Below are positions 43,990 to 55,919 of a stretch of 64,000 nt of DNA, one piece after another. A program made the translations under genes and the position numbers. Source of the stretch: Dasypus novemcinctus (taxonomy: Eukaryota > Chordata > Mammalia > Cingulata > Dasypodidae); NCBI RefSeq assembly GCF_030445035.2, contig NC_080690.1:32700796-32764795 (forward strand), written 5' to 3'. Each line of letters begins with the position of its first letter. Within the stretch, counting starts at the first letter, position 1. The notes beneath the pieces were generated by a model. That model saw only the letters and a list, made by a program, of their open reading frames with translations, was not told the DNA's origin and ran no database searches.

Positions 43990-44445
43990 CATCTTTGCAC
44001 TCCCCCCCCCCACTTCCCCATCACCCCATCCCTCCTGGCATCTCTGCCCTGCTCTATTCCCTAGGAAGCTGACCCCTGGGGACTCCATCTCCCAGACGCC
44101 TTTGCCCGCTGGCTTCAGCCAATGAGAGGCACCTACTGGGGATGGGAAGAGAGAGCATCCAGGGTATGTCTTCCTGCTCCCTCCCTGCTTTGACCCTACC
44201 ATTCTGGTTGGTGCAGAGCCCTTCTAAGACTGTGCGTTCTGTCTGGTGGCCCCTCACTCACGGTGCTTGCCCTCACTGGACACTGGTTTCACTGTCCCCT
44301 TCCTACCTAGACAGCTGCTGGCCCCTGGGTGCCTCCACTCTTCCTGGCTCATGATTATAAATAGTCCCTTCACTAAGGCCTCTTCAGTGGAACTCTGTGG
44401 AATTCTGTTTCCTGCCAGGACACTGACAAATAAATACATCTGGAA
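43990..44445 (+). repeat. LTR-like ancient repeat (copy 2 of 4)
   Basis: ggactccatctcccagacgc, gcttcagccaatgagaggc, aaatagtcccttcactaagg, ttcctgccaggacactgac. The most complete of the four copies. Confidence 0.6.
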
Positions 44446-44679
44446 TCCACCTCCACCTCAGCTCCAAAAGCTACTGATTGTCCACTAGACAGAGGGGTTT
44501 GCTGTGAAGGTGTACCTGGGAGAGCAAACTGTGGATATAAAGTCAAGTAAACTGTAGGCCATCCATGGGCTTCCCCTTTTAGAGTCAGCTTTTGTTCCGG
44601 AGGTCTTAACAGGTATCTAAAAGAGTAGACAAGTGGGTGCCCTAGAGGTGGGGGGTGGAATCGAGAGCCAAGTGTATTT

Positions 44680-44830
44680 TAATGGCCCAGGGTTCCAGCC
44701 CTGGCTCGGCTACTGACTGCTTAAGCTTAGACAAATCACCCAATGTTTTTGTCCCTCAGTTTCCACCTCTGTAAAATGGGGCCTGCACATTTTAAGCACC
44801 TACCTTGTGCATTTTACAAGGTTACAAAGG
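44680..44830 (+). repeat. MIR fragment
   Basis: ccctcagtttccacctctgt and aaaatggggcc. Confidence 0.75.
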
Positions 44831-45039
44831 CTCAAATGGGATGGAGTAGGAGAAAAATGTAGTCACTGCCCCAGTTTGCCGTGTCCATAATAGATGACTA
44901 CATGAAAAACTGAGTCACCTTGCGAGGCTTTAAATAGTAATAACAATAATTGCCATTATTATTTCCTAATATATTTATTACTAATTAGGCAATATTATTA
45001 TTGCTTAATGAAAACACTTGTAACAATTCCTGTTTCAGT

Positions 45040-45260
45040 TACTATTTATTGAGCACTAGCTGTGTGCCTGACACCACACTAAGCACGTTCGATGCCTTAG
45101 CTCATTGCATCAGGATGATGACCTGTGAGATACAGGGACCTTCATTATCCCTTTTCAGTCATGAAGAGACTGAAATTCAAAGTTAAGAAACTTGCCCCAG
45201 GTCACGTAGCTATCTGGAGTGGGACTGAAATTCAATCCCAAGTCCATCCCACTGAGCTCT
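45040..45260 (-). repeat. MIR, minus orientation
   Basis: tattgagcactagctgtgtg, gcctgacaccacactaagca, cttgccccaggtcacgtagc: reversed MIR over nearly its whole length. Confidence 0.85.
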
Positions 45261-45289
45261 GGCCTCTCACCACACTGCCCCTTAGAGCT

Positions 45290-45475
45290 CGTTCTCGGGG
45301 CATGGCTAACTCACCTCCCAGGGGATATGTGGCAATATCTAGGGACATTTCTGGTTGTCACAACATGGGAAGGTGCTATTGGCACCCAGTGAGTAGAAGC
45401 CAGGGATGCTGCTAACGACCCTACAAGGCACAGGACAGCCCCCCACAGCAGATGTCAACAGTGCTAAGGTTAGAC
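45290..45475 (-). repeat. Short MER-type DNA-transposon relic (copy 2 of 3)
   Basis: gccagggatgctgctaacga, aggcacaggacagcccccca, tctagggacatttctggttg. Confidence 0.65.
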
Positions 45476-45869
45476 CCTGCGTTAGAGGGAGGCTTTGCCC
45501 TGGGAAGCCTCTGCTAGCCCAGACAGCGACAGACAGGCAGGGTCTCCGAGCAGCATGGAAGTCAACTCCCGCCTCCTCAGAGTTACAGGGGCCCCTGTCG
45601 AGGCCTGATCCCCAGGCCAGGACAGCGCCTTTTGACCTCATCCAGAAGCACAAGGAAGACATCAGGCATGACCTGAAGCCTTTGGTGAATCATAAAAAGT
45701 TCAAAAATTGCTTTGTCCTGGGGCTGGGGCCTGTTCACTGATGAGGCAGCTCCCATCCTGCACATGACGCTCGGGAGGCACGGAGCCCAGTGCCAGGAGC
45801 TTAGGAGGCATCGCCCAGGCCCTCTAGTCCCTCGGGCACAGAGGAACAAAGGGGTTATAAGCCTGGGTT

Positions 45870-45935
45870 CTGCAGCCAGTGTGATGTGAGTTCAAATCCT
45901 GCCCCAGCCACTTACTGGAGCTCATCCTGACCATC
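45870..45935 (+). repeat. MIR fragment
   Basis: gagttcaaatcctgccccag and ccacttactggagct. Confidence 0.6.
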
Positions 45936-46104
45936 AGAATGCTATGGGGGGCGGCTGCTGGAGGGGGTCATGAGACTGGTGGTGCAAGAGCACAGCCCAG
46001 GACTTGCTGCCAAGAAGGGCCCCATGCTTTAGGCCCGCTTCTCTCGCCTTTGACCGTGGACCCAGGCCCAGGCCTCCTTCATCCAGTTTCCAGGGAAGCC
46101 CTAT

Positions 46105-46735
46105 AGGCTGAGATGATGGAAAAGAAAATTTTTAAAGTCAACTTTTTAGTAAAGATAACAAGAAAAAAAGTGCACACATCATAAGCCTGACAAAATTTCG
46201 AAAACTGAATATAACGTGTAACCAGCTGATGATAAAGAAACAGAATATTCCCAGCACCCCAGAAGCTCCCCAAGCACCCCTTTACTGTCACCATTCCATC
46301 GCCCAAGGATAACCACTCCCGGACTTGTGATGCTGAACCTCACCGTTGCCAGTTTTTCTATTTATATAAATGGAATCGAGCAGCACGCACTCTTTTGTGT
46401 TTGACTTCTTTCACTCAACGTTGTGTTTGTGAGAGTCATCCGCATTGTCGTGGGTAATTACAGAGCGTTCATTCTCGTTGCTGTACAGGAACATACCACA
46501 ATCTGTTTATCCATTCCACTGCTGATGGGCATTTGGGGAGTTTCCACTTTGGGGCCATTGCAACAGTGTTGCCATGAGATTCTAGTACAGCTGTTAGGTG
46601 TACAATCAGGACTGGAATTGCTGGGCCATGGCATGCTCAACCTCAGTAGATACTGCCAGTTTTCCAAAGTGATTGTACTAGGCATTCGCTTTTTTAAGTG
46701 ATCAGTGATGGGGCACACCGGGCCCTCCTCCCCAA
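46105..46735 (-). repeat. Old L1 3' end, minus orientation
   Basis: aaatggaatcgagcagcac, gtttatccattccactgctg, aattgctgggccatggcat. Confidence 0.8.
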
Positions 46736-46894
46736 ACAATCATTTATTTGCACACATTTATTAAGCCCAGATCTGTGCCAGGCACTGGATGAGCCATTGG
46801 GATGCCAGATGGAGAGGCCTTGAGATGGTCCTGGGGGCCATGTACCCTGAGATCCAGTCTTCACCCTTCTTGTGTGTGTATGTATAGGAGAGTG

Positions 46895-47265
46895 CTGAGC
46901 CCTCTCCTGGGACAGCTGACAGGCACTGGCTGGAGCCCAGAGCGCAGGAGGGAGGGGGACGCTTGGACAGCAAACCCCTTCTCAGCCTCGGGCAGCACCT
47001 CTGGACTGTCTCAGTTCCAGCTTCTGCAGGCAACCCAGCCCCTGGGCTCCGGTAATATCACCTGCTTGCTCTACCACTCCCGCTGAGGGGCGGTGGTGGC
47101 TTCCTCTTTGGTTTCCCCTTCTTCCACCACCTGTGTATCTAATTCCCTGCAATCATGCCCTCTTTAAATGCTTCAGCATGGTTCCTGTTCTCCTGGCCAG
47201 ACCCTGGCTGAGCCTGGCAGGGACCTCTCAGCCAGTGAGAGTGAACCAGTCTCACTTGCCAAGAC
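46895..47265 (+). repeat. LTR-like ancient repeat (copy 3 of 4)
   Basis: gggacagctgacaggcactg, ctgggctccggtaatatcac, ctggccagaccctggctg. Degenerate relative of 43990-44445. Confidence 0.45.
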
Positions 47266-47589
47266 CATTGCACTGGTGATGGCAGACAAGGCGTGTTGGG
47301 GGGTTTGGACACACCCGAGGCTGCCTGGCAGTCACCAGGAAGTCTGCTGCCAAGTTGGGGCAGTAACTCCTCGCAGGCTGGGAAGTGAGGTTGGGGTGCC
47401 CATCTCAGCTGACTTGCTCTCCCTATCTCTCTGATTCTATGGACCAGACATGGTCAGGCCCATCCTTAGCCTGAGCTGCCTGCAGGAGCCATTACCCTTG
47501 GTGGGAACATGCTCTGTCTTCCCAACTGGGGAGTGGACCCTGGAGAGGGACTGGCATCTTAGAGCACATGGTGTTCCCTGTGCCTTGCA

Positions 47590-47730
47590 CATAGGTAATA
47601 ATCACACACATGAGCCTCTCCTGCGTGCAGACACGGTTCAACTTGGTAGCGTGTGTCATTATGATGCCCCTTTTACAGAGAAGGAAACTAAGGCAACTGG
47701 TCCTCAGTCAACACTGTTGACAAACACATC
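47590..47730 (-). repeat. MIR fragment, minus orientation
   Basis: cattatgatgccccttttac and agagaaggaaactaaggcaa. Confidence 0.65.
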
Positions 47731-47734
47731 AATA

Positions 47735-47965
47735 GGTAGGACAACAGAGTGCTGAAAAACATGAGTTTTGGACGTCAAAAGATAATGGTTTACCAATTGT
47801 ATAAAAAAAGAAAAAGAAAAAAAAAGGTAATGGTTTGAATCTGGAATCTGCCTCTTGCTAGTAGTGTGTGATCTTCTTTAGTTTCCTTCTCCGTAAAATC
47901 AAGATAATGATCCCATCAGACCAGGTTCCTGGGAGGATCAAATAAGATTATAAGTGAGTAGCAAT
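47735..47965 (+). repeat. MIR with a tiny A-rich insertion
   Basis: gtgctgaaaaacatgagttt, gaatctggaatctgcctctt, cttctccgtaaaatcaagat. The core is interrupted at about 47792-47824 (see findings). Confidence 0.75.
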
Positions 47966-48019
47966 AGAGTAGTGGCTGCCAGAGAGATGGAGAGAGAGAG
48001 ACTAGGGTGACTTCTGTAT

Positions 48020-48120
48020 ATATTAATAGAACAGGATCTATATAATATATAACAGAAAACATATTCTACAATCTAAGATATATTTTATATTATAAATTTC
48101 ATATATATTAAACTTATAAC
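48020..48120. repeat. AT-rich low complexity
   Basis: tatataatatataac, tatattttatattataaat and similar. Confidence 0.7.
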
Positions 48121-48349
48121 TATGTATGTGTGGTTCATTTCCATTTTTTAAAATTGTGTACTTATTTATGATTAGTAATAGCCTGAAAATGAGTCATAAC
48201 CTTCAGTGTTCACCAATCAACAGTTAGCTTGTTTTATCTGATGAGAAATATACATGATGAATTTGCCTTTGTTGTTCCTGAATCTTTCCTCATATCATGA
48301 ATTTCCCCTTGTGGGATTACATTAATAATCTAAGTACATGGGACGTATT

Positions 48350-49260
48350 TCTTTATAATGCACTAATTTTAAAATTTTTATTTGGAAGTAATTTCAGTTT
48401 TAATAAAGAATAAAGAACTGCCATATCTCCTTTACCCAGATTTTCCAAATTTTAACATTTTACTTCTTTGCTTTATCGTTCTCTCCTCTCCCTGTCTCCC
48501 CCTATGTATATGTTTTTGTTGTGTTCACATGCTTATATATTGGTAAATATATATAAAGAGAAACTTTTCTGAACATCTGACAGTAAGTTGCAGAGCTGAT
48601 ACCCCTTTATCCCTAAATACTTCAGTGTGTATTTCCTAAAAACAAGGACATTTTCTTATATAACCACAGTAAGATTATAAAAATCAGGACAATATGGTTA
48701 TCTAATCAGAAAACTTATTCAAATTCTGCCAATTGTCCCACCAATGTCTAATATATATATTTTTCATATATTACATATTATATCTATAAAATATATAGGT
48801 CTATTCTATGCACACACACTCATACAGGTTCAGGGTTTCATTTAGTGTTCATGTCTCTTCAGTTTCCTTTGATCTGGAATAATACTTTAGTCTTTGTCAC
48901 TTACGGTCCTGACATTTTTGGAACAGTAAAAGCCAAGCCATGCTCCTCAGTTTGTCTGTTGTCTCCTGAGTACCTTCAGAGTCTGTCGTGTTGACAGGAA
49001 GGCCCTGCAAGTGATGCAGTCTTCTCAGGGCAATGTGTCAGAAAGCACGTGGTATCTATATTTGGTGAGTTTAACTTTGATCACTTGGTTAAAGTGGTGC
49101 CTGGCAGGTTTCCCCACTGTAAAGTTACTCTTTTTCCCTTTGTAACTTATCAGTCTCCTATGGGGAGAGTCTTTGAGGCTATGTAAATACCTTGTTTCCC
49201 AGCGTAATTTCACCCACCTCCCAGAGCATGTGTTGCTGATTGTTGCTTGACTAAATTGTT
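48350..49260 (-). repeat. Old L1 3' end, minus orientation
   Basis: tttcagttttaataaagaat, ctttacccagattttccaaa, tccttttacccagat-type L1ME/L1MC 3' antisense block, ttgtcccaccaatgtct. The far end is uncertain. Confidence 0.6.
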
Positions 49261-49399
49261 GTGACAGCTGTCAAAAGGTGACTTTTCTAGGTCCATCTTT
49301 CCTTTTACATTTATTAATTGGAATTCTACTTTATTCATATCAGTATAAACTCATGGATTATTATGTTATTCTGTGAGTTTTAATTCTTTTTAAAATTTT

Positions 49400-49824
49400 T
49401 TTTTAATTTTTATAAAATTTTTTTTTTTAATTTCTCTCCCCTTCCCCACCCCAACCCCAGTTGTCTGCACTCTGTGTCCATTCACTGTGTGTTCTTGTGT
49501 CCCCTGGTATTCTTGTCAGCGGCACTGGGAATCTGTGTTTCTTTTTGTTGCGTCATCTTGCCGTGTCAGCTCTCCGTGTGTGCGGAGCCACTCCTGGGCA
49601 GGCTGCACTTTTTTCGCTCTGGGTGGCTTTCCTTATGGGGCGCACTCCTTGCGCGTGAGGCTCCCCTATGCGGGGGACACCCCTGCGTGGCACGGCATTC
49701 CTTGTGTGCATCAGCACTGCGTGTGGGCCAGTTCATCACACAGATCAGGAGGCCCTGGGTTTGAACCTTGGACCTCCCATGTGGTAGGCAGACACCCTAT
49801 CTGTTGGGCCAAATCTGCTTCTCC
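49400..49824 (-). repeat. Full-length DAS SINE, minus orientation
   Basis: T-rich head, ccactcctgggcaggctgca, gggggacacccctgcgtggc, tttgaaccttggacctccca, cagacaccctatctgttggg. Confidence 0.93.
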
Positions 49825-50054
49825 TTTAATATTGTTGTTTAATTTGATGCTCAGATTGTCCCAATCTTGGCCAGTCAGAGCCCCTTCCAGCTGGCTCCTG
49901 TGTCTTTCTGACAAGCCCCCCTCATTTTCTGAGTACTTATTTACTTTCTGGGAAACTAGATGTTCATCTATACTTCCCTTGCCCCAATCTGGAACCAGCC
50001 ATTTCTCCCAAAGAGGCCTGGTTCCTTTTAGTGGAGAATTTATACCTCAATTTT

Positions 50055-50120
50055 AGAAAAGGAGGAAGGAGGAGGCGGAGAAGGAAGGGGAGAAAGGAGA
50101 GGACAAGAGGAAGAGAAGAA
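50055..50120 (+). repeat. GGA-rich polypurine tract
   Basis: aaaggaggaaggaggaggcg and gaagaagag: about 65 bp nearly pure purine. Confidence 0.8.
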
Positions 50121-50484
50121 GAGCCATAACAGACTGACCCATATGGTAGTATGTTTGAAGCATTTACATTGAATAAATTAAGGTTCCTTAATTTTAAAAA
50201 GCATGTGATACAAATATGATTGTGATCCTCTAAGATAATTACATCCAAAGTCTGCATTTGAGGTTCTGAACGTGGATCCGGGGACGTCCCGACCTCCCAG
50301 CACCTTCCACTCTAGACCCTGTACTAGCAGTGCAGGAAAAGGGGGTTCCAGCGTCGGGGTGAGGCTCAGGGAGCTCAGTTACAGGTTCTCTGAACCCTGA
50401 CCTCACCACCACACCCCACCCCCAGAGCACCTTGGCATATATCTATTTTATATATTGGGATTTCACTCCATTTTATTGGGAAAA

Positions 50485-50690
50485 AAAATTATTAAAGGAG
50501 CCAGACTTCCTGGGTTCAAATCCTGGCTCTGGCAAGTGACTTAACTTCTCTGTGCCTCTGTTTCCTCTTCTGCAGAGATGGGATGTATCAGGTCCAGGGG
50601 ATTTTGGAGAGGGTGATGGGATTGGATGCCTGCCAAGGGCTGGGAGCAGAAGCTGGCACGTGGTGAGAGTTTTATATTTGTTGGTGTTTG
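50485..50690 (+). repeat. MIR
   Basis: gggttcaaatcctggctctg, gcctctgtttcctcttctgc. Confidence 0.8.
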
Positions 50691-50879
50691 TCATGACTTT
50701 GCATGGGAGCTGCTGCCTTTGGATACATCTCTCCATTCGTAGACTCATTGCCTAGACTGGGCCCTGAGAACTCCCCTGCCTCCAAGGATTGGCGCTCACA
50801 AACCCCCTCCCATGGCCCAGGACTGGAAGACCCTGGCCTGACTAAACAGCCCTGGATCCCTGCAGGCACCTATGGATCA

Positions 50880-51330
50880 GGCACCTGCATCAGCCAGGAC
50901 CCTTCTAGGTGCAAGTGACAGAATCCCAACTTGTACCAGGTTAATTAAAACAAGGATCAATTGACTCCCAGGGTGCCTTTTACACCTTCAGGCATAGCTG
51001 GATCCGGGGACACAGTGATGTCTCCAGGGTACCAACTCCCTCTATCCCATCTGGACTCAGTTTTCTTCTGTGTTGGTTTCATTCAGATGCAGGCTCTTCT
51101 GATGTAGCAGCAAGATGGTCAGTGGCTCCAGGCTCATAGCCCTCCCCTGAGCAATCGCAACAAAGAGAGAGAGTGAGTCTTCCCTAATAGTCCCAGCAAA
51201 GGTCTTGGGGTGATGCTTGTCAGCCTTCTTGGGTCATCTGAACCAAGCCCAGAACCAGGGCTGAGTTAAACTGGATCCCACATGCTGGGCTGGATCGCTT
51301 CCATTTGCCCATCTACAGCCACTCCCTTTC
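50880..51330 (+). repeat. Ancient interspersed repeat, family not assigned
   Basis: gtgcaagtgacagaatccca, ggcatagctggatccgggga, cttctgtgttggtttcattc and gatgtagcagcaagatggtc read like a known mammalian MER-type repeat. Confidence 0.45.
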
Positions 51331-51494
51331 CACCCTGCTCTGTGCCTTGGGAGGGAGACCTGTGCGGACTACAAAAACCTACAGAAACAGGCTCCCTGCC
51401 TTCCAGGTTCAGGTTGTGTTCAGTCAATGGGAGGCAAAGGCAGGATACTGGAAGGCAGGAAGAGGGTAAGGTCAGGGTGTCTTTTCTAACTCCT

Positions 51495-51790
51495 TCCCTT
51501 CCAAGTCACCATGGGCTGGCTGTGTGCTGCCACTGAAGGCCCCAGCTCCTGCCTTGCCCCTTCTCCCGGCAACACCATTCTTCATGGGTCTAGTAATCGC
51601 TCTTCCCCTTGGTCCTTCAGCCACGGAGGAGGATGGCTGTTGTCATTGCAATGACCTTGTACTTGCACCTGCTCTTGTTGGTTTCCCTAGAGCCTGCCTG
51701 CCCCTTCGTAAACAGACCTTTGACTACACTCTACTTGGTGACCCAGTTGAGTGTGCCACCTGTGTCCTGCTGACACACATGTTCTAGAGC
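51495..51790 (+). repeat. LTR-like ancient repeat (copy 4 of 4)
   Basis: gttggtttccctagagcctg, ccccttcgtaaacagacctt, gagtgtgccacctgtgtcct; compare 60-205. Confidence 0.5.
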
Positions 51791-51959
51791 AGAGGTGAGG
51801 TCCCACCCAATCAACCACAAAAGAAGGAAGAGAATATTGCTACAAAGATGCGAGCATCAAAGTGCTTTGTAAACTTTGAAGGGCTGACATGTTAGGGGGG
51901 TATTAGTCTAAAAAGTCAGAATCCCAGTAACTCTTGCTTTCATCCATCTTCCTCTGAGT

Positions 51960-52160
51960 TCCAATGAGTGACACAGAGCGAAGAAGGGAACTGACTTTGG
52001 AGTCCAAAGCCAAGAAACTCTCCTCACCCTTACATCCCACCAGCTATGTGACCTGAGTTAGTTACTCAACTTCTCTGAACCTCCCTTAATAAGTCAACAT
52101 TGCCTGTCCTACCCCAAAGTGTTGCTAACAGAATTAGATAAAATGATGGCTTTGGTACCA
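51960..52160 (+). repeat. MIR
   Basis: ccagctatgtgacctgagtt, actcaacttctctgaacct. Confidence 0.7.
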
Positions 52161-52339
52161 ATAATAATGAGTAAACTCTTGGAGTTAAAATCTGAAGCAT
52201 GGGTTCAGATTTGGATGGAGAAGGTGGAGAAGGGAGAGCTGATGTGTTATTTTGCAGAATTGTTAATAAGATTGATTGCGAAGGGAGATGCAAGGCAGTG
52301 ATGGTAATGCATATTGTAGGTGCTATTATCAGCACTGAA

Positions 52340-52760
52340 TTATGGCTGTGATTGTGGTTGAAAGGGGAAGTTTAGGGTCATATATGTGACTAGAGAAAAA
52401 GATAGGGGATAAACTTCCATGAACTGGGACAAATGTATGTCACTATTGCAGGGGATTGATAATAGGATGGTATATGAGGAAAACAACAACAACACAATAG
52501 TGCAGACTATGGACTATGGTTAACAGCAGGACTGTAGTGTTCTTTTGTCCATTGTAGCAAAGGTACCACACCAGTGCTAAGTGTCAACAATAGAGGGGAA
52601 AACAATGTTTTCTTTTTGGAGCAACGAGAATATTCTCAGATTGACTGTGGTGATGAATGCACAGTTCTGTGGTTATAACAAGGGCCACTGACTGTACATT
52701 TTGAATGGATTGTCTGGTATGTGAATAAAACTGCTCTTAAAGAAAAAAATAAAAAGGTGG
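52340..52760 (+). repeat. L1 3' UTR with A-rich end
   Basis: gactatggactatggttaac, gtgaataaaactgctcttaa then an A-rich tail near 52740-52757. Confidence 0.6.
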
Positions 52761-52764
52761 CCAT

Positions 52765-54240
52765 GGGGAGTGAGCGCTAACGTCTGGAGTTCTCCACTAG
52801 CAGTGTATTATGGGGCCTCAGGACTTCTGGGACACCCACAGCACCCCTTTCCTTCTCACCTGTGGTTCCAGTTGTTTCTGTTTTGGCCACAGAAGATCCA
52901 AGTTCTCTGCCAGCCACTTTTCTGCTTGACCTTCAGGTCACTACCAGTACCCTGCCCTGACCCCCTGGCCAGCAGGTGGTGAAGGTCAAGAGTGATTACA
53001 CACGTTCGTGGTCTCACTGCCCCGTCCACCCCAGAAGACCGTCAGCTCTTGAAGGTGGGAAGGAACATGCGGCATGTCCACCCTTGACCTCAGGCCTAGA
53101 GAGACCAGCCCCGACCTAGTTCTCGGTGAGTAGGCATTGAATGAACAGAGGCAAGCAAGAGTTGAGTCGCTCGATGTTTGTTTCACTTACTCTCATCTGC
53201 TAAAAACAAAATGAAGACATGTAAAAACAGGGTTAGAAAATTTGACTGAATGGCCAGTCCAGGGGTGATCATTCACCTAGATTAGAGGCTTGTGGTGAGA
53301 TGGGCACGAGACAGTGTATGTAAAGCGCTCGGCGCAGTGCCCCTTTGAGAGTGTCTCGGGCCATGCCGCTGGCTTCCCATGCAGGAACTCACTTGGAGAG
53401 ACCAGCATCATGGGTTCAAGTTCCCTCTGCTCCTGCCAGCCCAGCACCAGGGCCTGAGCTGACACTGGAGCCCAAGGAGGGAGGCCATTGTCTCAGGGGC
53501 TGTGGTCTGTTTCCCTCTCAGGAGGGACCCTGTGGCAGTTAGAAAGGCAAAGAGAGGCTGTGGGCTGGGATGGGAGGACACTTGGATGGAGACATGTTGC
53601 CCCGTGGGCCTCAGTCTCCTCATCTGGGAAATGGGAATATTTATACCAGTTCCATCTCCCTCACAACTAGTCTTGAGGGTCAAATAAGAAAATGGCTCTA
53701 CTTTGAAGTTCTTGGAAAATCAAAGGTCACTCATGAAGCTCCAGGTTTGATGAATACCTCATTTCCCCCCCCTCACAGGCCCAGGGACCCCAGGGACCCC
53801 AGGTCCCCATTTTCAAGACTCATCCCCAGCTCCCCTCCACCCTTTCCTCCTCTCTTCACCCTTTGTCTAATCAATGAACCTTGCACAACTCCGGTGGCTG
53901 GCTCCAAGGCAGCCTTGTACCAAGGCCCAGGCTGAAATCTCCGCTGGCTTCTACTGGTTTGGAAAGGCCGCCTCCTTTAGGATTGCTGAAACAGGGTGCT
54001 TAGTAAGTTCCAACCCTCCAGGCAGCTCATGTGGAAAGAGGGGAGGGAGTCATCGCCACCCCTCCTGAAAAGTGAGTCACCCTGTCACGTGCCCTTCTGA
54101 CATCAAGGCTGGTTCTACCAGGTCCCTGCTGGAGGGGGCCCTCACCCTCCACAGGCCAGACCCCTCGCCCCCCTCCTGAGCCAAAAGCGGGAGACATGGG
54201 CTGGGCCAGTCAGGACCCCAGAACCCTGTTGTATTCAAAA
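52765..54240. other. Intergenic, no gene recognised
   Basis: Several short overlapping ORFs, none with a domain. Weak MIR-like stretch near 53600-53660. Confidence 0.4.
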
Positions 54241-54254
54241 GTCATTCAGATATC

Positions 54255-54342
54255 GGGGAGTAGGTGTTTCTCAGGGGTTGACTGCCTGCTTCATATACAC
54301 AAGGTCCTGGGTTCAGTCCCTGGTACCTCCTAAAAAAATGTC
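54255..54342 (+). repeat. Short DAS SINE (head only)
   Basis: ggggagtaggtgtttctcag, ggttcagtccctggtacctc, A-run. Target-site duplication ttcagatatc at 54245-54254 and 54344-54353. Confidence 0.88.
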
Positions 54343-54529
54343 TTTCAGATATCACAGTCTTTGTAAAACAAAGACAAATGCCAGCAAATCACATAGAGTA
54401 AAAAGAGGCCATCTTCCCACTTGACCCTCCATTCCAGCCCCTGCCCTAAAAGAAACCATTATTACAGTTTGGTGTATAATCTTCCAGATTTTCAAATTAT
54501 TTTTCACTTGTGTAATCTTTTTTCTTGTA

Positions 54530-55375
54530 GTAGAACACACGTAACAAAATTTACTGTCGTGACCATTTTAAACAGTGCAAATCAGTGGCATTAAGTACAT
54601 CCACAATGTTCTATCACCCATATCAGGTTTCAGAACCTTCTCACCACCCCAAACGGAAACCACATCTCCAAGGAGCAGTCCCTCCCCATTTCGCAAGCCT
54701 CCCAACCCCGGCAACCACTCATCTGTTTTCCGTCTCTATGGCTCTGCCTATTCTGGATAGCTCCTATAAATGGAATCGCACATATGTGACCTTTTGTATC
54801 TGGCTTCTTTCACTTAGCGTAAAGTTTTCAAGGCTAAACCATATTCAATTCTTTTAATTTAAATTTAATTTTACAGATTGATACAGGAATTATCTTCTTC
54901 GGCGGAAAAAAAATGAAACAGAACAAAATGTTCTGTGACCTTTATCCCCCATTTGACCCTGGGGTTATGACTGTTATGTACACATATATGTATTCTGCCT
55001 GAACTTTCTCTATTTTATTTGCACATATTCCATTTCCACAGGAAATATATAGCTGTATTGTATGTGCATGTGTTTTATATAAATGCTGACATACTGTACC
55101 TATTATTTGCCGGTTCCAGTCACACAGAGTCTTGACAATCTCTCCATGTTAGGACACATAGAGCTACCTTGTTCTATGCCCAACATTATATCCTATTAAA
55201 TGAATATATCACAATTTATTTAGCCTCGTCCCACTGATGGATATTTAGATTGTTTCCATTTTTTCTTTTGTCTTTTGTAAAAACTATTATTTTCTATTTT
55301 GATCATAAGAATTCATGCTCATGGTATCAATAAGTTAAATAACATTACAAGGCTTATAGTAAAAAAAATGAATAA
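54530..55375 (-). repeat. Old L1 3' end, minus orientation
   Basis: cagtggcattaagtacatcc, gccttctataaatggaatcg-type block near 54765, ggcttctttcacttagcgt, cactgatggatatttagatt. Confidence 0.8.
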
Positions 55376-55462
55376 CCCCCCCACCATCCCATACCTATCC
55401 CACCTCTGTGTTCTGCTCCTCTGGGAAAATGACTTGCAACTCCTCAGCTGTTCCTTCTGGTT

Positions 55463-55890
55463 TGTGGTGGCTTGAGTTATGTACCCCAGATTTCATGTTC
55501 TTGGTCTTGGCTGCATTCCTGTGGGTGTGAAATCTTTATAAATAGGATCTCTTGAAGATGTGATTTTAGTTATGGCGTGTCCCACTAAATGAGATTGAGT
55601 CTTAATTGAAAGTTACCAAAGTCCTTTATAAGCTGAAGATATTCAGAAATGGACAGTAATCCAAGGGGAGGAGCCAGAAGCCAGATGTCAACAGAACCTG
55701 GAAGAGAAAGGTTTTGCCTGGTGACAGGAGAACCAAGGAACGCAAGGATTGCTGACCAATGAGACCACTACTGACCCCAGGAGGAAGCAAACCTTGTAGC
55801 TTCTGAAACCACGGGCCAATAAATTCTTGTTGTTTAAGCCAACTCATTGGGTAGCGTTTGTCATAGCAGCATCTGCGGGGACACAGAGCC
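55463..55890 (+). repeat. MaLR-type LTR, plus orientation
   Basis: ggtggcttgagttatgtacc at the start, ttcttgttgtttaagccaac and tcatagcagcatctgcgggg at the end. Confidence 0.65.
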
Positions 55891-55919
55891 CTGGAGCATC
55901 TCATTCTGCCATCTTGACC

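Noticed and set aside
49487-50056. 189-codon plus-strand ORF
   Set aside because: Antisense frame of a full-length DAS SINE running into flanking DNA.
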